Notes: generated by a model from the letters alone, not told the origin. Shown: positions 33,343 through 41,501, numbered from the stretch's first letter. The stretch: 64,000 bases of DNA from Actinomadura harenae (GCF_003696215.1 NZ_RFFG01000024.1:1-64000), one strand, 5' to 3'. Made by a program: numbers and translations.

Positions 33343-34513
33343 GTTCCGCCACCGCGCCCTCCGTGTCGGGGTCGAGCGCGGCGACGAGCAGGCGGGCCGC
33401 CGCGACGTCCAGGCCGACGAGCAGTTCACCGAGCGGCGGGGTGGCCGCCGAAGTGTCCGGACGCGTCTCGCCGCCGATCTCGGCGAGCCAGCCGGACGCG
33501 CGCGTCCAGGCGTTCGTCTCGCCGAGGCCGACGTCCTGGAGCATCCAGCGCAGCGTCCGCGAACGGCGCGTGCGTCGGACGAACTTCTCCAACCGGGCCT
33601 TCTCGACCTTCCCGTCGAGCGCCTGGTCGCGGAGGACGCGCGCCTGGGCGGCCTGTCCCGTCCAGCCGGCGACGGCGAGGAGGCGGGCCAGCGCGTCCAG
33701 CCGGGCCGCGACGACGTTCGTCCCGTCCCAGAAGCGCCCGGCACCCGCGTCCCCGGCGAGGTGCTCCACCTCGGCGGCCTGCACGACGTCCCCTTGCAGC
33801 GTGAACGTCACCTTGAGCCCGGCGGGCCAGTCGGCCAGCACCGGCCCGAACGGCACATGCAGAACGTCCAGCTTGAGCCCGTCCCGGTCCGGCGCGCGAT
33901 CCGCCATCGCCAGCCCGTGCGGCGCCCCCATCATGTGATGGTCATGACCCCCGCCATGACCACCATGGCCGCCATGGCCCTCGTGGCCCATCGCTTCGTG
34001 GCCCATGGACTCGTGGCCCATCGCCTCATGGTCCATGGACTCGTGGCCTTCGTGGCCCATGGCGCCATGGTCCATGTCTCCATGACCCATGGCGCTGTGA
34101 TCCATGTCCCCGTGATCCATGTCCCCGTGGTCCATGGTGCTGTGGTCCATGGACGTTTCGGGGGTGTAGGAGGCACGTTGGGCGGCGTCCTCGAGTTGGG
34201 CGGGTTCGTCGGCCAGGTGGGCGGACGCGGCGTCCAGGGCGGACGGGACGTCGGACGCCGTGGGCGCGTCGGCTCGGGCGCGTGGGCTGGGCATCTGGTC
34301 CCAGACGGTGTCGATGGCGCGGGCGAGGTCCGGGCCGGGGCGGCCGCAGACGATGAGGAGGTCGGCCTCGGCGGGGGCGAGGGCGGGGCGCCAGCCGCGG
34401 CGGCGCAGGTCGGCCTCGACGGCGAGGCGGACGCCGGTGAAACCGGGGACGGCGACGACGAGCGGGCGCGGGCGCCCGGCGGCGTAGCGGAGCAGGCGTG
34501 CTCTCAGGCCCAT
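33335..34513 (-). CDS. Degenerate NuoB/NuoD-like protein with His/Met-rich linker
   Basis: A 392-residue protein in the place of the peripheral-arm subunits. Residues 17-78 resemble NuoB (PLVVAVPGFTGVRLAVEADL, ADLLIVCGRPGPDLARAIDT and VWDQMPSPR) but stop before the Fe-S cluster cysteines; only one Cys is present. Residues 122-200 are a His/Met-rich array (MDHGDMDH, AMGHES, HGGHGGHGGG). Residues 205-260 resemble the N-terminal beta part of NuoD (VPFGPVLADWPAGLKVTFTL, QGDVVQAAEVEHL), and the rest is helical with RRTRRSRTLRWMLQDVG. So no Fe-S electron transfer can occur here; a metal- or docking role is inferred. ATG 34513 follows GGGAGGG; it overlaps nuoA by ten bases. Confidence 0.7.
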   Translation of the reverse strand: MGLRARLLRYAAGRPRPLVVAVPGFTGVRLAVEADLRRRGWRPALAPAEADLLIVCGRPGPDLARAIDTVWDQMPSPRARADAPTASDVPSALDAASAHLADEPAQLEDAAQRASYTPETSMDHSTMDHGDMDHGDMDHSAMGHGDMDHGAMGHEGHESMDHEAMGHESMGHEAMGHEGHGGHGGHGGGHDHHMMGAPHGLAMADRAPDRDGLKLDVLHVPFGPVLADWPAGLKVTFTLQGDVVQAAEVEHLAGDAGAGRFWDGTNVVAARLDALARLLAVAGWTGQAAQARVLRDQALDGKVEKARLEKFVRRTRRSRTLRWMLQDVGLGETNAWTRASGWLAEIGGETRPDTSAATPPLGELLVGLDVAAARLLVAALDPDTEGAVAEHV

Positions 34514-34851
34514 CGGAACGCGCCCTCCCGCCAGGCGTACAGGACGCCGACCAGCAGCAGGGCCAGGAAGCCGAACATCTCGACGACGGCCTTCGGCCCG
34601 ACGGACGTCACGACCAGCGCCCACGGGTACATGAAGACCATCTCCATGTCGAAGGCGAGGAAGACCAGGGTGATCACGTACCAGCGGACGTGGTAGCGGG
34701 ACACGGCGTGCTCGAGGGGGAGGCCGCCGGACAGGTAGGGCGCGGCGGCCGGGGTTCCCGGGAGCGCGGTGTACGCCGACATCGCGTACACGCCGCACGC
34801 GAGGGCGGCGGTGAGGCCGAGCAGTGCGAGCGCGGCGACGAACGGCTGCAT
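34504..34851 (-). CDS. nuoA: NADH-quinone oxidoreductase subunit A-like protein
   Basis: A 115-residue, three-TM subunit. VRWYVITLVFLAFDMEMVFMYPWAL is the diagnostic TM2 region with the conserved D-x-E, and the last TM ends LVGVLYAWREGAFRWA. The Y-E-C-G motif of the first loop of classical NuoA is missing (here LSGGLPLEHAVSRYHV). First gene of the eight-gene operon. ATG 34851 follows AAGGGGGGAG. The loop Cys whose accessibility reports complex I state is therefore absent. Confidence 0.9.
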   Translation of the reverse strand: MQPFVAALALLGLTAALACGVYAMSAYTALPGTPAAAPYLSGGLPLEHAVSRYHVRWYVITLVFLAFDMEMVFMYPWALVVTSVGPKAVVEMFGFLALLLVGVLYAWREGAFRWA

Positions 34852-34910
34852 CGCGCTCCCCCCTTCCGGCGGACCGGACGGACTCATGGCGACACGTCCG
34901 GACACGTCGA

Positions 34911-34960
34911 TATGCCTGTACCCGGCACGTGTATGCCCTAGCGGGACGAGTATGTCCTAC
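34911..34960 (-). promoter_or_regulatory. Three TATG(C/T)C-type repeats in the nuoA promoter region
   Basis: TATGCCTGTA (34911), TATGCCCTAG (34932) and TATGTCCTAC (34951) recur at 21- and 19-bp steps, about two helical turns, 60-110 bp upstream of nuoA. Same-face repeats suggest a regulator array. No regulator identified. Confidence 0.4.
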
Positions 34961-35035
34961 ACGGTGTCGGAGCTACAACCGGTGGTCAGAGGGGTGAAGC
35001 ACGGAACAAAGCACGCGAAGCCCCCTCGCCCGGGA

Positions 35036-35088
35036 CCTCAAGATCGCCGGGAGCCCTTACGCCGTCGGGGTTTCCGACGATCTTGAGG
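35036..35088 (-). terminator. Hairpin terminator after the ABC/two-component operon
   Basis: CCTCAAGATCG (35036-35046) and CGATCTTGAGG (35078-35088) form a perfect 11-bp stem, extended by CGG/CCG after a one-base offset. It lies 44 bases beyond the response-regulator stop, in the gap before nuoA. It separates the two operons; no U-run follows, as is common in actinomycetes. Confidence 0.65.
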
Positions 35089-35131
35089 ACTCCGGCGGAC
35101 GGCGGCCGGAAGGCGGCCGAAAAAGTTCGAT

Positions 35132-35746
35132 TCAGGCGAGCAGACCGCGCCGGTACGCCTCGGCGACGGCGGAGGCGCGGTCACGGACGCCGAGCTTGTC
35201 GTAGATGTGCAGCAGGTGCGTCTTGACGGTGGCCTCGCTGACGAACAGCTCGCGCGCCGCGTCGCGGTTGGTGGCACCGCCCGCGACGAGGGCGAGCACC
35301 TGCCGTTCGCGGGGGCTGAGGGTCTGGTCGGACGGGCGCCGGACGCTCGCCATCAGCCGTCCGGCGACCGCCGGGGACAGCACGGACTCGCCGCGGTGCG
35401 CCGCCCGGACGGCCCGGACGAGCTCCTCGCGCGGGGCGTCCTTCAGGAGGTAGCCGGTCGCGCCCGCCTCGATCGCGGGCAGCACGTCGGAGTCGGAGTC
35501 GAACGTGGTGAGGACGAGGACGCGCACGTCGGGCCGGGTCTCGCGCAGTCGCGCGATGGCCTCGACGCCGCCGACGCCGGGCATCCGCAGGTCCATGAGG
35601 ACGACGTCGGCGCGGTCCGCGAGCTCGACGGCGGCGGCGCCGTCGGCCGCCTCGCCGACGACCTCGAAGTCCGGGACGGCCCCGAACACGCCGCGCAGCC
35701 CGTCCCGGACGATCGGATGGTCGTCCACGATCAGCAGCCGGATCAC
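35132..35746 (-). CDS. NarL/LuxR-family response regulator
   Basis: A 204-residue regulator. Receiver: IRLLIVDDHPIVRDGL (acidic pocket DD), phospho-Asp in VVLMDLRMPGVGG, Thr/Lys in VLTTFDSDS and LLKDAPREEL. Output: LuxR helix-turn-helix LSPRERQVLALVAGG, ATNRDAARELFVSEATVKTH, LLHIYDKLGVRDR. GTG start overlaps the kinase stop (GTGA). It is the last gene of an ABC-kinase-regulator operon and probably controls that operon's exporter. Confidence 0.93.
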   Translation of the reverse strand: MIRLLIVDDHPIVRDGLRGVFGAVPDFEVVGEAADGAAAVELADRADVVLMDLRMPGVGGVEAIARLRETRPDVRVLVLTTFDSDSDVLPAIEAGATGYLLKDAPREELVRAVRAAHRGESVLSPAVAGRLMASVRRPSDQTLSPRERQVLALVAGGATNRDAARELFVSEATVKTHLLHIYDKLGVRDRASAVAEAYRRGLLA

Positions 35747-36966
35747 CGGTTCCCCTCCCCCGCCGGGACGGCGGGCACGGTCGCGTTGACCGCCGTGCCC
35801 TCCCCCGGCGCGCTCTCCACCGACAGGCCGCCCGCCACGCCCAGCATCCGCTGCCGCATGGACGAGAGCCCGAACCCGTCGCGCCGGGCGCCGCCCAGGG
35901 CGAAGCCGACCCCGTCGTCGCGGACGTCCAGCAGCACCACGTCGCCCAGGTAGGACAGGGTGAGGCCGACGCGGGACGCCGAGGCGTGCTTGGCGACGTT
36001 CGTCAGCGCCTCCTGCGCGACCCGGAACAGCGCGACCTCCACGTCCGGGTGCAGCGGGCCGGGGTCGCCGGTCGTCTCGACGTTCACCGGGACACCGCTG
36101 GCGGCCGTCCAGCGCTCGGCCATCCGCCCGATCGCCTCGGGCAGCACCGCCTGTTCGAGCGATTCGGGACGCAGCGCCTGGACGGACCGGCGGGCCTCGC
36201 CGAGGTTCTCGCGGGCCAGCCCCTGCGCCTGGCGGGCGTACCGCTCCCACTGCCCCGGGTTCTGGAGGGCCGCCTCGAGCTGGGCGACGATCCCGGTGAA
36301 GCCCTGCGCGAGGGTGTCGTGGATCTCGCGGGCCATGCGCGCGCGCTCGTCCAGCACCCCGGCCTCGCGCGCCTGGGTGAGGAGCTGGGCGTGCAGGCCG
36401 GCGTTCTCCTCCAGGGCCGCCTCGAGCCGGGCGTTGGCCTCGGTGAGCTCGGCGACCATGGTCCGCTGGCGGGCGTTCTGCTCGCCGAGTTTGTGGATGA
36501 AGAAGATGAACGCGCCGCCGACCGCCGCGCCCACTACGCCGAACACGAGGAAGAGCGGGAGGGTCCGGGCGTCGAGGTGCTGGACGCCGCCGACGTAGGT
36601 GCTGGCGACGAGGAACGCGGTGACGGTGGTCCCGACGTACCGGCCGCGGCCGGGCAGCCATCCGGCCTGGACGTAGCCCGTCCAGGCGAACAGGCCGAAC
36701 AGGGTGGACCGCCAGATCAGCACCCCGAACAGGACGACCAGCCCGGCGTAGTAGATCCACGCGCCGACCGGGCGGGACATGACGTGGGGCCGGAGCGTGA
36801 GCAGCGCCAGCATCCAGACGCCCGCGAGGGCGGCGAGACCGACGGTGGTGAGCGCGCCCGACACGCCGGCCGGTTCGGCGAGGAGGGCCAGCAGCGTCGA
36901 GGCGGCGAGCACACCGTAGAGAACGACGTGGACCCACCGGCCCTGCCGCCGTTCCCACTCCGTCAT
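35743..36966 (-). CDS. NarL-type sensor histidine kinase (HisKA_3)
   Basis: A 407-residue kinase: six or so N-terminal TM helices (residues 10-155, e.g. VVLYGVLAASTLLALLA, LFLVFGVVGAAVGGAFIFF), a coiled coil (NARQRTMVAELTEANARLEA), the dimerisation/phosphoacceptor box DERARMAREIHDTLAQGFTG with His, and the ATPase with EALTNVAKHA, DVRDDGVGF and DGFGLSSMRQR. It lacks a large extracellular sensor, like intramembrane-sensing kinases linked to ABC exporters. ATG 36966 overlaps the permease stop. Confidence 0.92.
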   Translation of the reverse strand: MTEWERRQGRWVHVVLYGVLAASTLLALLAEPAGVSGALTTVGLAALAGVWMLALLTLRPHVMSRPVGAWIYYAGLVVLFGVLIWRSTLFGLFAWTGYVQAGWLPGRGRYVGTTVTAFLVASTYVGGVQHLDARTLPLFLVFGVVGAAVGGAFIFFIHKLGEQNARQRTMVAELTEANARLEAALEENAGLHAQLLTQAREAGVLDERARMAREIHDTLAQGFTGIVAQLEAALQNPGQWERYARQAQGLARENLGEARRSVQALRPESLEQAVLPEAIGRMAERWTAASGVPVNVETTGDPGPLHPDVEVALFRVAQEALTNVAKHASASRVGLTLSYLGDVVLLDVRDDGVGFALGGARRDGFGLSSMRQRMLGVAGGLSVESAPGEGTAVNATVPAVPAGEGNR

Positions 36967-37703
36967 CGTGACTCCCACCTGAAGAACCTCACCGCCGCCG
37001 CCACGGCGACCACAGCGTACGCGGCCAGCGCCACGAGCTGGGACGGGTGCGGGTCGAGGCCCTGCCAGGAGTCCCGGACGGTCTTGAGGGTGGCGCCGAG
37101 CGGGGTGTAGTCGCCGACCGCCCGCATCGCGGCGGCCTCCTTCTCGCGCGGGATGTAGACGCCACCGAAGAGCATGCTCGGGAAGAACAGCGCCATCCCG
37201 ATCCCCGTCCCGGCCTTGCCGCTCGGCGCGACCGCCGCGACGAGCAGGCCGATGCCGAACAGCGCGCCCATCCCGAGCAGGACCGCGAGGACGAAGGACC
37301 CGAGCCGCTCCGGGACCGGCGTGCCGAAGATCATGTCGCCGAGCAGGACGACCATGGCGACGACGAGCAGCGCGGACACGCTGTAGATCAGCAGTTGCGC
37401 GGCGAGCAGCAGGGACGGCCGGACCGGCGTGGTGCCGAGCCGCCGCAGCACGCCCTTCTCCCGGTAGTCGGAGATCACGCTCGGCAGGATCGTGAAGCCG
37501 AGGACGACCAGGACGATCCCGACGTCGATGGACGCGATGTACTCGGCGGCGCTCTGCCCGGCCAGGTCCTCGCTGGCCTTGGTGCCGCCCGGCATGAACC
37601 CGAAGCCGAGCAGCAGCGCGACGGGCAGCGCCACGATGAGCGCGGGGCCGACGACGTCCCGGACGAACAGCCGGAACTCCATCAGGGTGATCTTGGCGAG
37701 CAC
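36963..37703 (-). CDS. ABC-2 type transporter permease
   Basis: A 246-residue, six-TM ABC-2 permease: AKITLMEFRLFVRDVVGPALIV start, DYREKGVLRRLGTTPVRPSLLLAAQ (coupling-helix region), then helices VSALLVVAMVVLLGD and MALFFPSMLFGGVYIPRE. The final part resembles Drr/daunorubicin-type exporters. GTG 37703 with GGAGG upstream. It starts 3 bases after the ATPase stop. Likely exports a cell-envelope-active compound or lipid. Confidence 0.9.
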   Translation of the reverse strand: MLAKITLMEFRLFVRDVVGPALIVALPVALLLGFGFMPGGTKASEDLAGQSAAEYIASIDVGIVLVVLGFTILPSVISDYREKGVLRRLGTTPVRPSLLLAAQLLIYSVSALLVVAMVVLLGDMIFGTPVPERLGSFVLAVLLGMGALFGIGLLVAAVAPSGKAGTGIGMALFFPSMLFGGVYIPREKEAAAMRAVGDYTPLGATLKTVRDSWQGLDPHPSQLVALAAYAVVAVAAAVRFFRWESR

Positions 37704-37705
37704 GG

Positions 37706-38620
37706 TCAGTCCTCCAGGGTGCGGCCGGTCAGGGCCACGAAGGCGTCGTCCAGGCTGGTCTGCTCGACGCGCAGGTCGGCGGCGATGATCTGGTTGCGGG
37801 CGAGCACGGAGGTGACCGCGTGCAGCACCTCGGGCGTGCCGGTGACCCGCACCTGCTCGCCGCTCCACTCCACCGACCGCACCTCGGGCAGGTCGCGCAG
37901 CAGCGCCTCGGGCAGCGGCGCGGACGGCCGGAACCGGACCCGGATCCGCCCCTCGGGCTCCACGCGGGCGACGAGCCCGGACGGGGTGTCGACGGCGACG
38001 ACGCGTCCGGCGTCGATCACGGCGAGCCGGTCGCAGAGCCGCTCGGCCTCCTCCATGAAGTGGGTGACCAGCAGGACGGTGACGCCGCGGTCGCGGATCC
38101 GCTCGACCATCGCCCAGGTGTCGCGGCGGGCCTGCGGGTCGAGGCCGGTGGTCAGCTCGTCCAGGACGGCGACCTCGGGGTCGCCGATGAGGGCGAGCGC
38201 GATCGAGAGCCGCTGCTGCTGCCCGCCGGACAGCTTCGCGAACCCCGTGTCGCGCTGCGCGGTCAGGTCGAGGACGTCCATGAGCTCGCCGGAGTCGGCG
38301 GGCTCGGGATAGAAGGACGCGTACAGGTCGAGCGCCTCGCGGACGCGCATCCGGTTCGGCAGGCGGGCCTCCTGGAGCTGCGCGCCGAGCCGGGACCGGA
38401 CCTCGGCGGCGTCCCGGACCGGGTCGAACCCGAGGACCGACACGGTGCCGCGGTCGGGCCGCCGGAGCCCCTCCACGCACTCGACGGTGGTGGTCTTGCC
38501 CGCCCCGTTCGGGCCGAGGATCCCGAAGATCTCGCCGCGCTCGACCGTGAACGACACGTCCTCGACCGCGACCTTCCCGCGGTAGCGCTTGTGCAGGTTC
38601 CGCACCTCGATGACCGGCAT
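37706..38620 (-). CDS. ABC transporter ATP-binding protein (DrrA-like)
   Basis: A 304-residue ATPase: Walker A GPNGAGKTTT, signature LSGGQQQRLSIALAL, Walker B VAVLDELTTGLDP (the E of DEP is followed by L, not P), H-loop LLVTHFMEEAERL. The C-terminal region has the extra DrrA-type domain (RIRVRFRPSAPLPEALLRDL) and ends SLDDAFVALTGRTLED. ATG 38620 follows GAGGGGG. First gene of the operon ATPase-permease-kinase-regulator; its promoter lies in the gap shared with the lasso cluster. Confidence 0.93.
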   Translation of the reverse strand: MPVIEVRNLHKRYRGKVAVEDVSFTVERGEIFGILGPNGAGKTTTVECVEGLRRPDRGTVSVLGFDPVRDAAEVRSRLGAQLQEARLPNRMRVREALDLYASFYPEPADSGELMDVLDLTAQRDTGFAKLSGGQQQRLSIALALIGDPEVAVLDELTTGLDPQARRDTWAMVERIRDRGVTVLLVTHFMEEAERLCDRLAVIDAGRVVAVDTPSGLVARVEPEGRIRVRFRPSAPLPEALLRDLPEVRSVEWSGEQVRVTGTPEVLHAVTSVLARNQIIAADLRVEQTSLDDAFVALTGRTLED

Positions 38621-38985
38621 GTTCCCCCTCGCATCCCATCGTTTCGGCTGGTGACGGGGACGAGCATGCCGCTCGGGCGCGGCCCGGCGGATCCACCGGC
38701 CCGCCAGGACCGCGGTGGATCCGGGCATCGACCGATCGGTGGATGCCGGGCCCACCGGGCGGTGCCCCGAAGGGCGCGCGGGTGGCCCGGCGAAACGTCG
38801 CGATAAAACCGGATGAAATGCCCCGCCCGCTTGACCTCAAGGCAACAGAAGAATGCCGGGGCCGGATCCGGACAGGCCATCGTGTGGCCTTTTGACAAAT
38901 TCTGTCACTAAGCTCACTATCGCCAGTCAGCAAACAAGCCGAGAACGATCCATCCTCGGTCGTTCTTGATTCCGAAAGGGGCGCG
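38621..38985. other. Intergenic region between the ABC operon and the lasso cluster
   Basis: These 365 bases separate divergent operons. No gene is supported. The right third is relatively AT-rich and holds the lasso promoter (38892-38920), a short AGGCCA/TGGCCT hairpin followed by TTTT (38874-38893) just upstream of it, and a weak 5'-UTR hairpin AGAACGA/TCGTTCT (38942-38966). The left two thirds show nothing I recognise apart from GC-rich short dyads. Confidence 0.6.
38892..38920 (+). promoter_or_regulatory. Promoter of the lasso peptide cluster
   Basis: TTGACA (38892-38897), 17-nt spacer, CACTAT (38915-38920): a perfect -35 with optimal spacing, 66 bp before the precursor start. Consistent with a housekeeping sigma factor. 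Confidence 0.6.
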
Positions 38986-39111
38986 ATGATGCGCTACATG
39001 GCTCCCGAGTTGACTCGTCTGGGCAACTTCACCAAGGTCACGCTGGGCCACCCGAGCTGGGGCTTCGAGTGGAACGGCCACTGCGTCTACTTCAACTGCG
39101 TGAGCGGCTGA
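38986..39111 (+). CDS. Lasso peptide precursor (class IV-like, one disulfide)
   Basis: A 41-residue precursor with AAAGGGG before ATG (38989 is a second in-phase ATG). The leader has the exact RRE-recognition pattern Y4-x2-P7-x-L9-x3-G13-x5-T19, with Thr at the penultimate leader position. The core starts at Gly21: ring GHPSWGFE (Gly1 to Glu8 isopeptide, eight residues), then WNGHCVYFNCVSG with Cys13 and Cys18. It closely resembles LP2006 (ring GRPNWGFE, one Cys pair in loop and tail), the founding class IV lasso peptide, but has a longer tail. Activity unknown. All biosynthetic genes follow on the same strand. Confidence 0.93.
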   Translation: MMRYMAPELTRLGNFTKVTLGHPSWGFEWNGHCVYFNCVSG

Positions 39112-39155
39112 GCCCTGCCGGCTCGCTCCGACCCGGTCCGGGCGGAGTGAGACAA

Positions 39156-39189
39156 GGACACCGGCCCCGAAATCACGGGGCCGGTGTCC
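39156..39189 (+). terminator. Strong hairpin between lasso precursor and cyclase genes
   Basis: GGACACCGGCCCCG (39156-39169) and CGGGGCCGGTGTCC (39176-39189) make a perfect 14-bp stem with a 6-nt loop, 44 nt after the precursor stop. It probably ends most transcripts, so that precursor mRNA exceeds enzyme mRNA. Confidence 0.7.
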
Positions 39190-39264
39190 CCGCCCAGAAG
39201 AATGGCTCGACTTATCGTCGGGCCAGCCGTCCCCGCCATTTTCGCATGCCCCCGGGAATGACTC

Positions 39265-41085
39265 GTGCGCTTTATCGTGCTGCCCGACCGTCCGTCCGGG
39301 CCCGCCGTCGCCGCCCTCGCGGCGGCCGCCCCGGCCCCCCTGCTCCGCCATCCGTCCGGGCGGCCCTGGATCCTCGGCGACCGGGACCTGGCCCTCGGCG
39401 AGATCCGGCACACCGTGCTCGGCGACCGGGCCGCCGTGCTGCTCGGCCCGTCGACCGCGACCGTCCGCGGGCTGTCGCACGTGCTGGCCAGGGCGCACGC
39501 GCCCAGGGACGTCGCCGCGGCGGCGCGCGCGTTCGGCGGCTGCTTCCACCTGGTCGTCAGCATGAACCGGCGCACGTGGGTACAGGGGTCGCTGTCGTCC
39601 GCGCGGCAGGTCTTCCATGCCCGGGTCGGGGAGGTCGTCGTCGCGTCCGACCGCCCCGACCCGCTGGTGCGGGCGCTGGGCGCGACCGTCCGGGACGAGC
39701 TGCTCGCCGCCCGGCTGATCGCGCCCTGGCCGCCGTGGCCGCTCTCCGAGGCGAGCCTGTGGCACGGCGTCGAGTCCCTGCCCACCGGCACCGCCCTGGA
39801 GATCGGCCCGGACGGGAGGGGACGGGTCGTCCGCCGGTGGGATCCACCCGAACCGCACCTTCCTCTGCCGGAGGCGGCGGCGCTCGTGCGCGAGGCGCTG
39901 TGCGACGGCGTCCGCGCGCGCGTACGAGGCGCGGGCGTCGTCAGCGCCGACCTGTCCGGCGGCATGGACTCCACCAGCCTGTGCTTCCTCGCCGCCGAGC
40001 ACGCCGACCGGCTCGTCACGTCCCGGATGGAGGCCCACGACCCGGCCGACGAGGACCGCGTCTGGGCCGAACGCGCCGCCGGGATGCTGCCCGGCGAGCA
40101 CCTGGTGTTCCGGCGCGGGACGACCCCGACCTGGTTCTCCGGTCTGCTCGACCACGTCGACGACCTGGAGGAGCCGTTCGCGTGGATCCGGACGCGGGCC
40201 GCCCTGCGCGCGACCACGCGGCAGATCGCCGAGTGCGGTTCACGCGTCCACCTGACCGGGCACGGCGGGGACGAGCTGTTCCTGTCGAAACCCGTCCACC
40301 TGCACGAACTGGCCCGGCGGAGGCCGCTGGCGGCCGTCCGGCACCTGCGGGCGCACCGGGCCCTGTACCGCTGGCGGACGGGCCCCCTGCTGCGCGGCCT
40401 GCGGGAGAACGCCTCGTTCGCGGACTGGCTCGCCGCGTCCGCCGACCGGCTGACCACGCAGGCGCACACGCTGGCGGCCGCCCCCGCGTTCACCTGGGGC
40501 CTCGGCGGGCTGATGCCGCCCTGGGCGACCCGCGACGCGGTCGAGGCGGCCCGCACGACGCTGCGCGAGGCCGCCGGACGCGCGGTGCCGCTGTCCCCCG
40601 GACGCTCCCAGCACTCGCTCATCCAGGAGGTCCGCGAGTGCGGCGCGGCCATGCGGCACACGTCGCGCGTCACCGGCATGGCCTGGGAGGCCCCCTACGT
40701 GGACGACCGCGTCGTGGAGGCCGTCCTGTCCCTGCGCCACCGGGACCGCGTGGACCTGACCCGGTACAAGCCCGTCCTGTCGGAGGCGCTGCGCGGGCTG
40801 GTGCCCGCGCCGTTCCTCGGCCGGACGACCAAGTCGGAGTACAGCGCGGAGGCGTACCGGGCGCTGCGCAGGAACCGCGCCGACCTGCTGTCGCTGTTCG
40901 AGGACTCCCGGCTCGCCCGGCGCGGGCTGGTGGACCTCGACGCGCTGCGCCGCGCCCTGACCGTCCCGCCGCCGACGGCGCTGGCGTTCGTGCCCCTGGT
41001 GAGCACGGTCGCGTGCGAGGTCTGGGCGCGGTCGATCCAGGTCCCCGCGGGCGGCGTCCGAACCCGAGGAGGAGAGCACGCATGA
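39265..41085 (+). CDS. Lasso peptide cyclase (asparagine synthetase-like, C protein)
   Basis: A 606-residue asparagine-synthetase homologue. The N-terminal glutaminase-like half lacks an N-terminal Cys and retains GGCFHLVVSMNRRTWVQGSLSS; the synthetase half has the PP-loop LSGGMDS (Ser231-Ser236), EEPFAWIRTR, and HLTGHGGDELF. It adenylates the Glu8 side chain of the core and closes the ring with the Gly1 amine. It overlaps the B2 gene by four bases. GTG 39265 follows GGGA. Length and motifs are normal for lasso cyclases. Confidence 0.93.
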   Translation: MRFIVLPDRPSGPAVAALAAAAPAPLLRHPSGRPWILGDRDLALGEIRHTVLGDRAAVLLGPSTATVRGLSHVLARAHAPRDVAAAARAFGGCFHLVVSMNRRTWVQGSLSSARQVFHARVGEVVVASDRPDPLVRALGATVRDELLAARLIAPWPPWPLSEASLWHGVESLPTGTALEIGPDGRGRVVRRWDPPEPHLPLPEAAALVREALCDGVRARVRGAGVVSADLSGGMDSTSLCFLAAEHADRLVTSRMEAHDPADEDRVWAERAAGMLPGEHLVFRRGTTPTWFSGLLDHVDDLEEPFAWIRTRAALRATTRQIAECGSRVHLTGHGGDELFLSKPVHLHELARRRPLAAVRHLRAHRALYRWRTGPLLRGLRENASFADWLAASADRLTTQAHTLAAAPAFTWGLGGLMPPWATRDAVEAARTTLREAAGRAVPLSPGRSQHSLIQEVRECGAAMRHTSRVTGMAWEAPYVDDRVVEAVLSLRHRDRVDLTRYKPVLSEALRGLVPAPFLGRTTKSEYSAEAYRALRRNRADLLSLFEDSRLARRGLVDLDALRRALTVPPPTALAFVPLVSTVACEVWARSIQVPAGGVRTRGGEHA

Positions 41086-41501
41086 CGATGCCCATGACGT
41101 TGGAGACCGCCGAGCGGGTGCCGTGGCGGCGCAGGCTGGCGGCGCGGATCGCGGTCGCGGTCGCGCGTCCGGTGGCGGCGCTGCCGCCCGCCCGCCTCGG
41201 CCGGGTGCTGACACTGGCGAGCCGCCGCGCGCGTCCGGCGAGCGCGGCCCGGACGGACGAGGCGCGGCGGGCGGTGGTCGCGGTCAGCGTCCGCTGCGCG
41301 GGCCAGGTGTGCCTCCAGCGGGCGGTGGCGACCGCGCTGCTCTGCCGGTTCGGCGGGACGTGGCCGGACTGGTGCACCGGGGTGCGGCTGGAGCCGTTCA
41401 AGGCGCACGCGTGGGTGGAGGCCGAGGGGCGTCCGATCGGCGAGAACGCCGAGGTCGGCGCGTTCGCGAAGGTCCTGGTGGTCTCGGCGGGCCGGCGATG
41501 A
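41082..41501 (+). CDS. Lasso peptide B2 leader peptidase (transglutaminase-like)
   Basis: A 139-residue B2 protein: the catalytic Cys77 in GQVCLQRAVATALL and His109 in PFKAHAWVEAEG are in place; the third residue (usually Asp) is not obvious in GRPIGENAEVG. It cuts the leader after the Thr-x pair with the help of the B1 protein. GGAGG/GGAGAG precedes ATG. Its partner B1 lies four genes downstream rather than next to it. Confidence 0.92.
   Translation: MTMPMTLETAERVPWRRRLAARIAVAVARPVAALPPARLGRVLTLASRRARPASAARTDEARRAVVAVSVRCAGQVCLQRAVATALLCRFGGTWPDWCTGVRLEPFKAHAWVEAEGRPIGENAEVGAFAKVLVVSAGRR

Noticed and set aside
38874-38893. AGGCCA/TGGCCT plus TTTT as a plus-strand terminator
   Set aside because: No plus-strand gene lies upstream to terminate; it may be an operator or chance dyad next to the lasso promoter.
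38989-39000. MRYM at the start of the lasso leader looks like the MRYxH pattern
   Set aside because: No stop or His follows; the Tyr is the first residue of the lasso YxxP leader motif.
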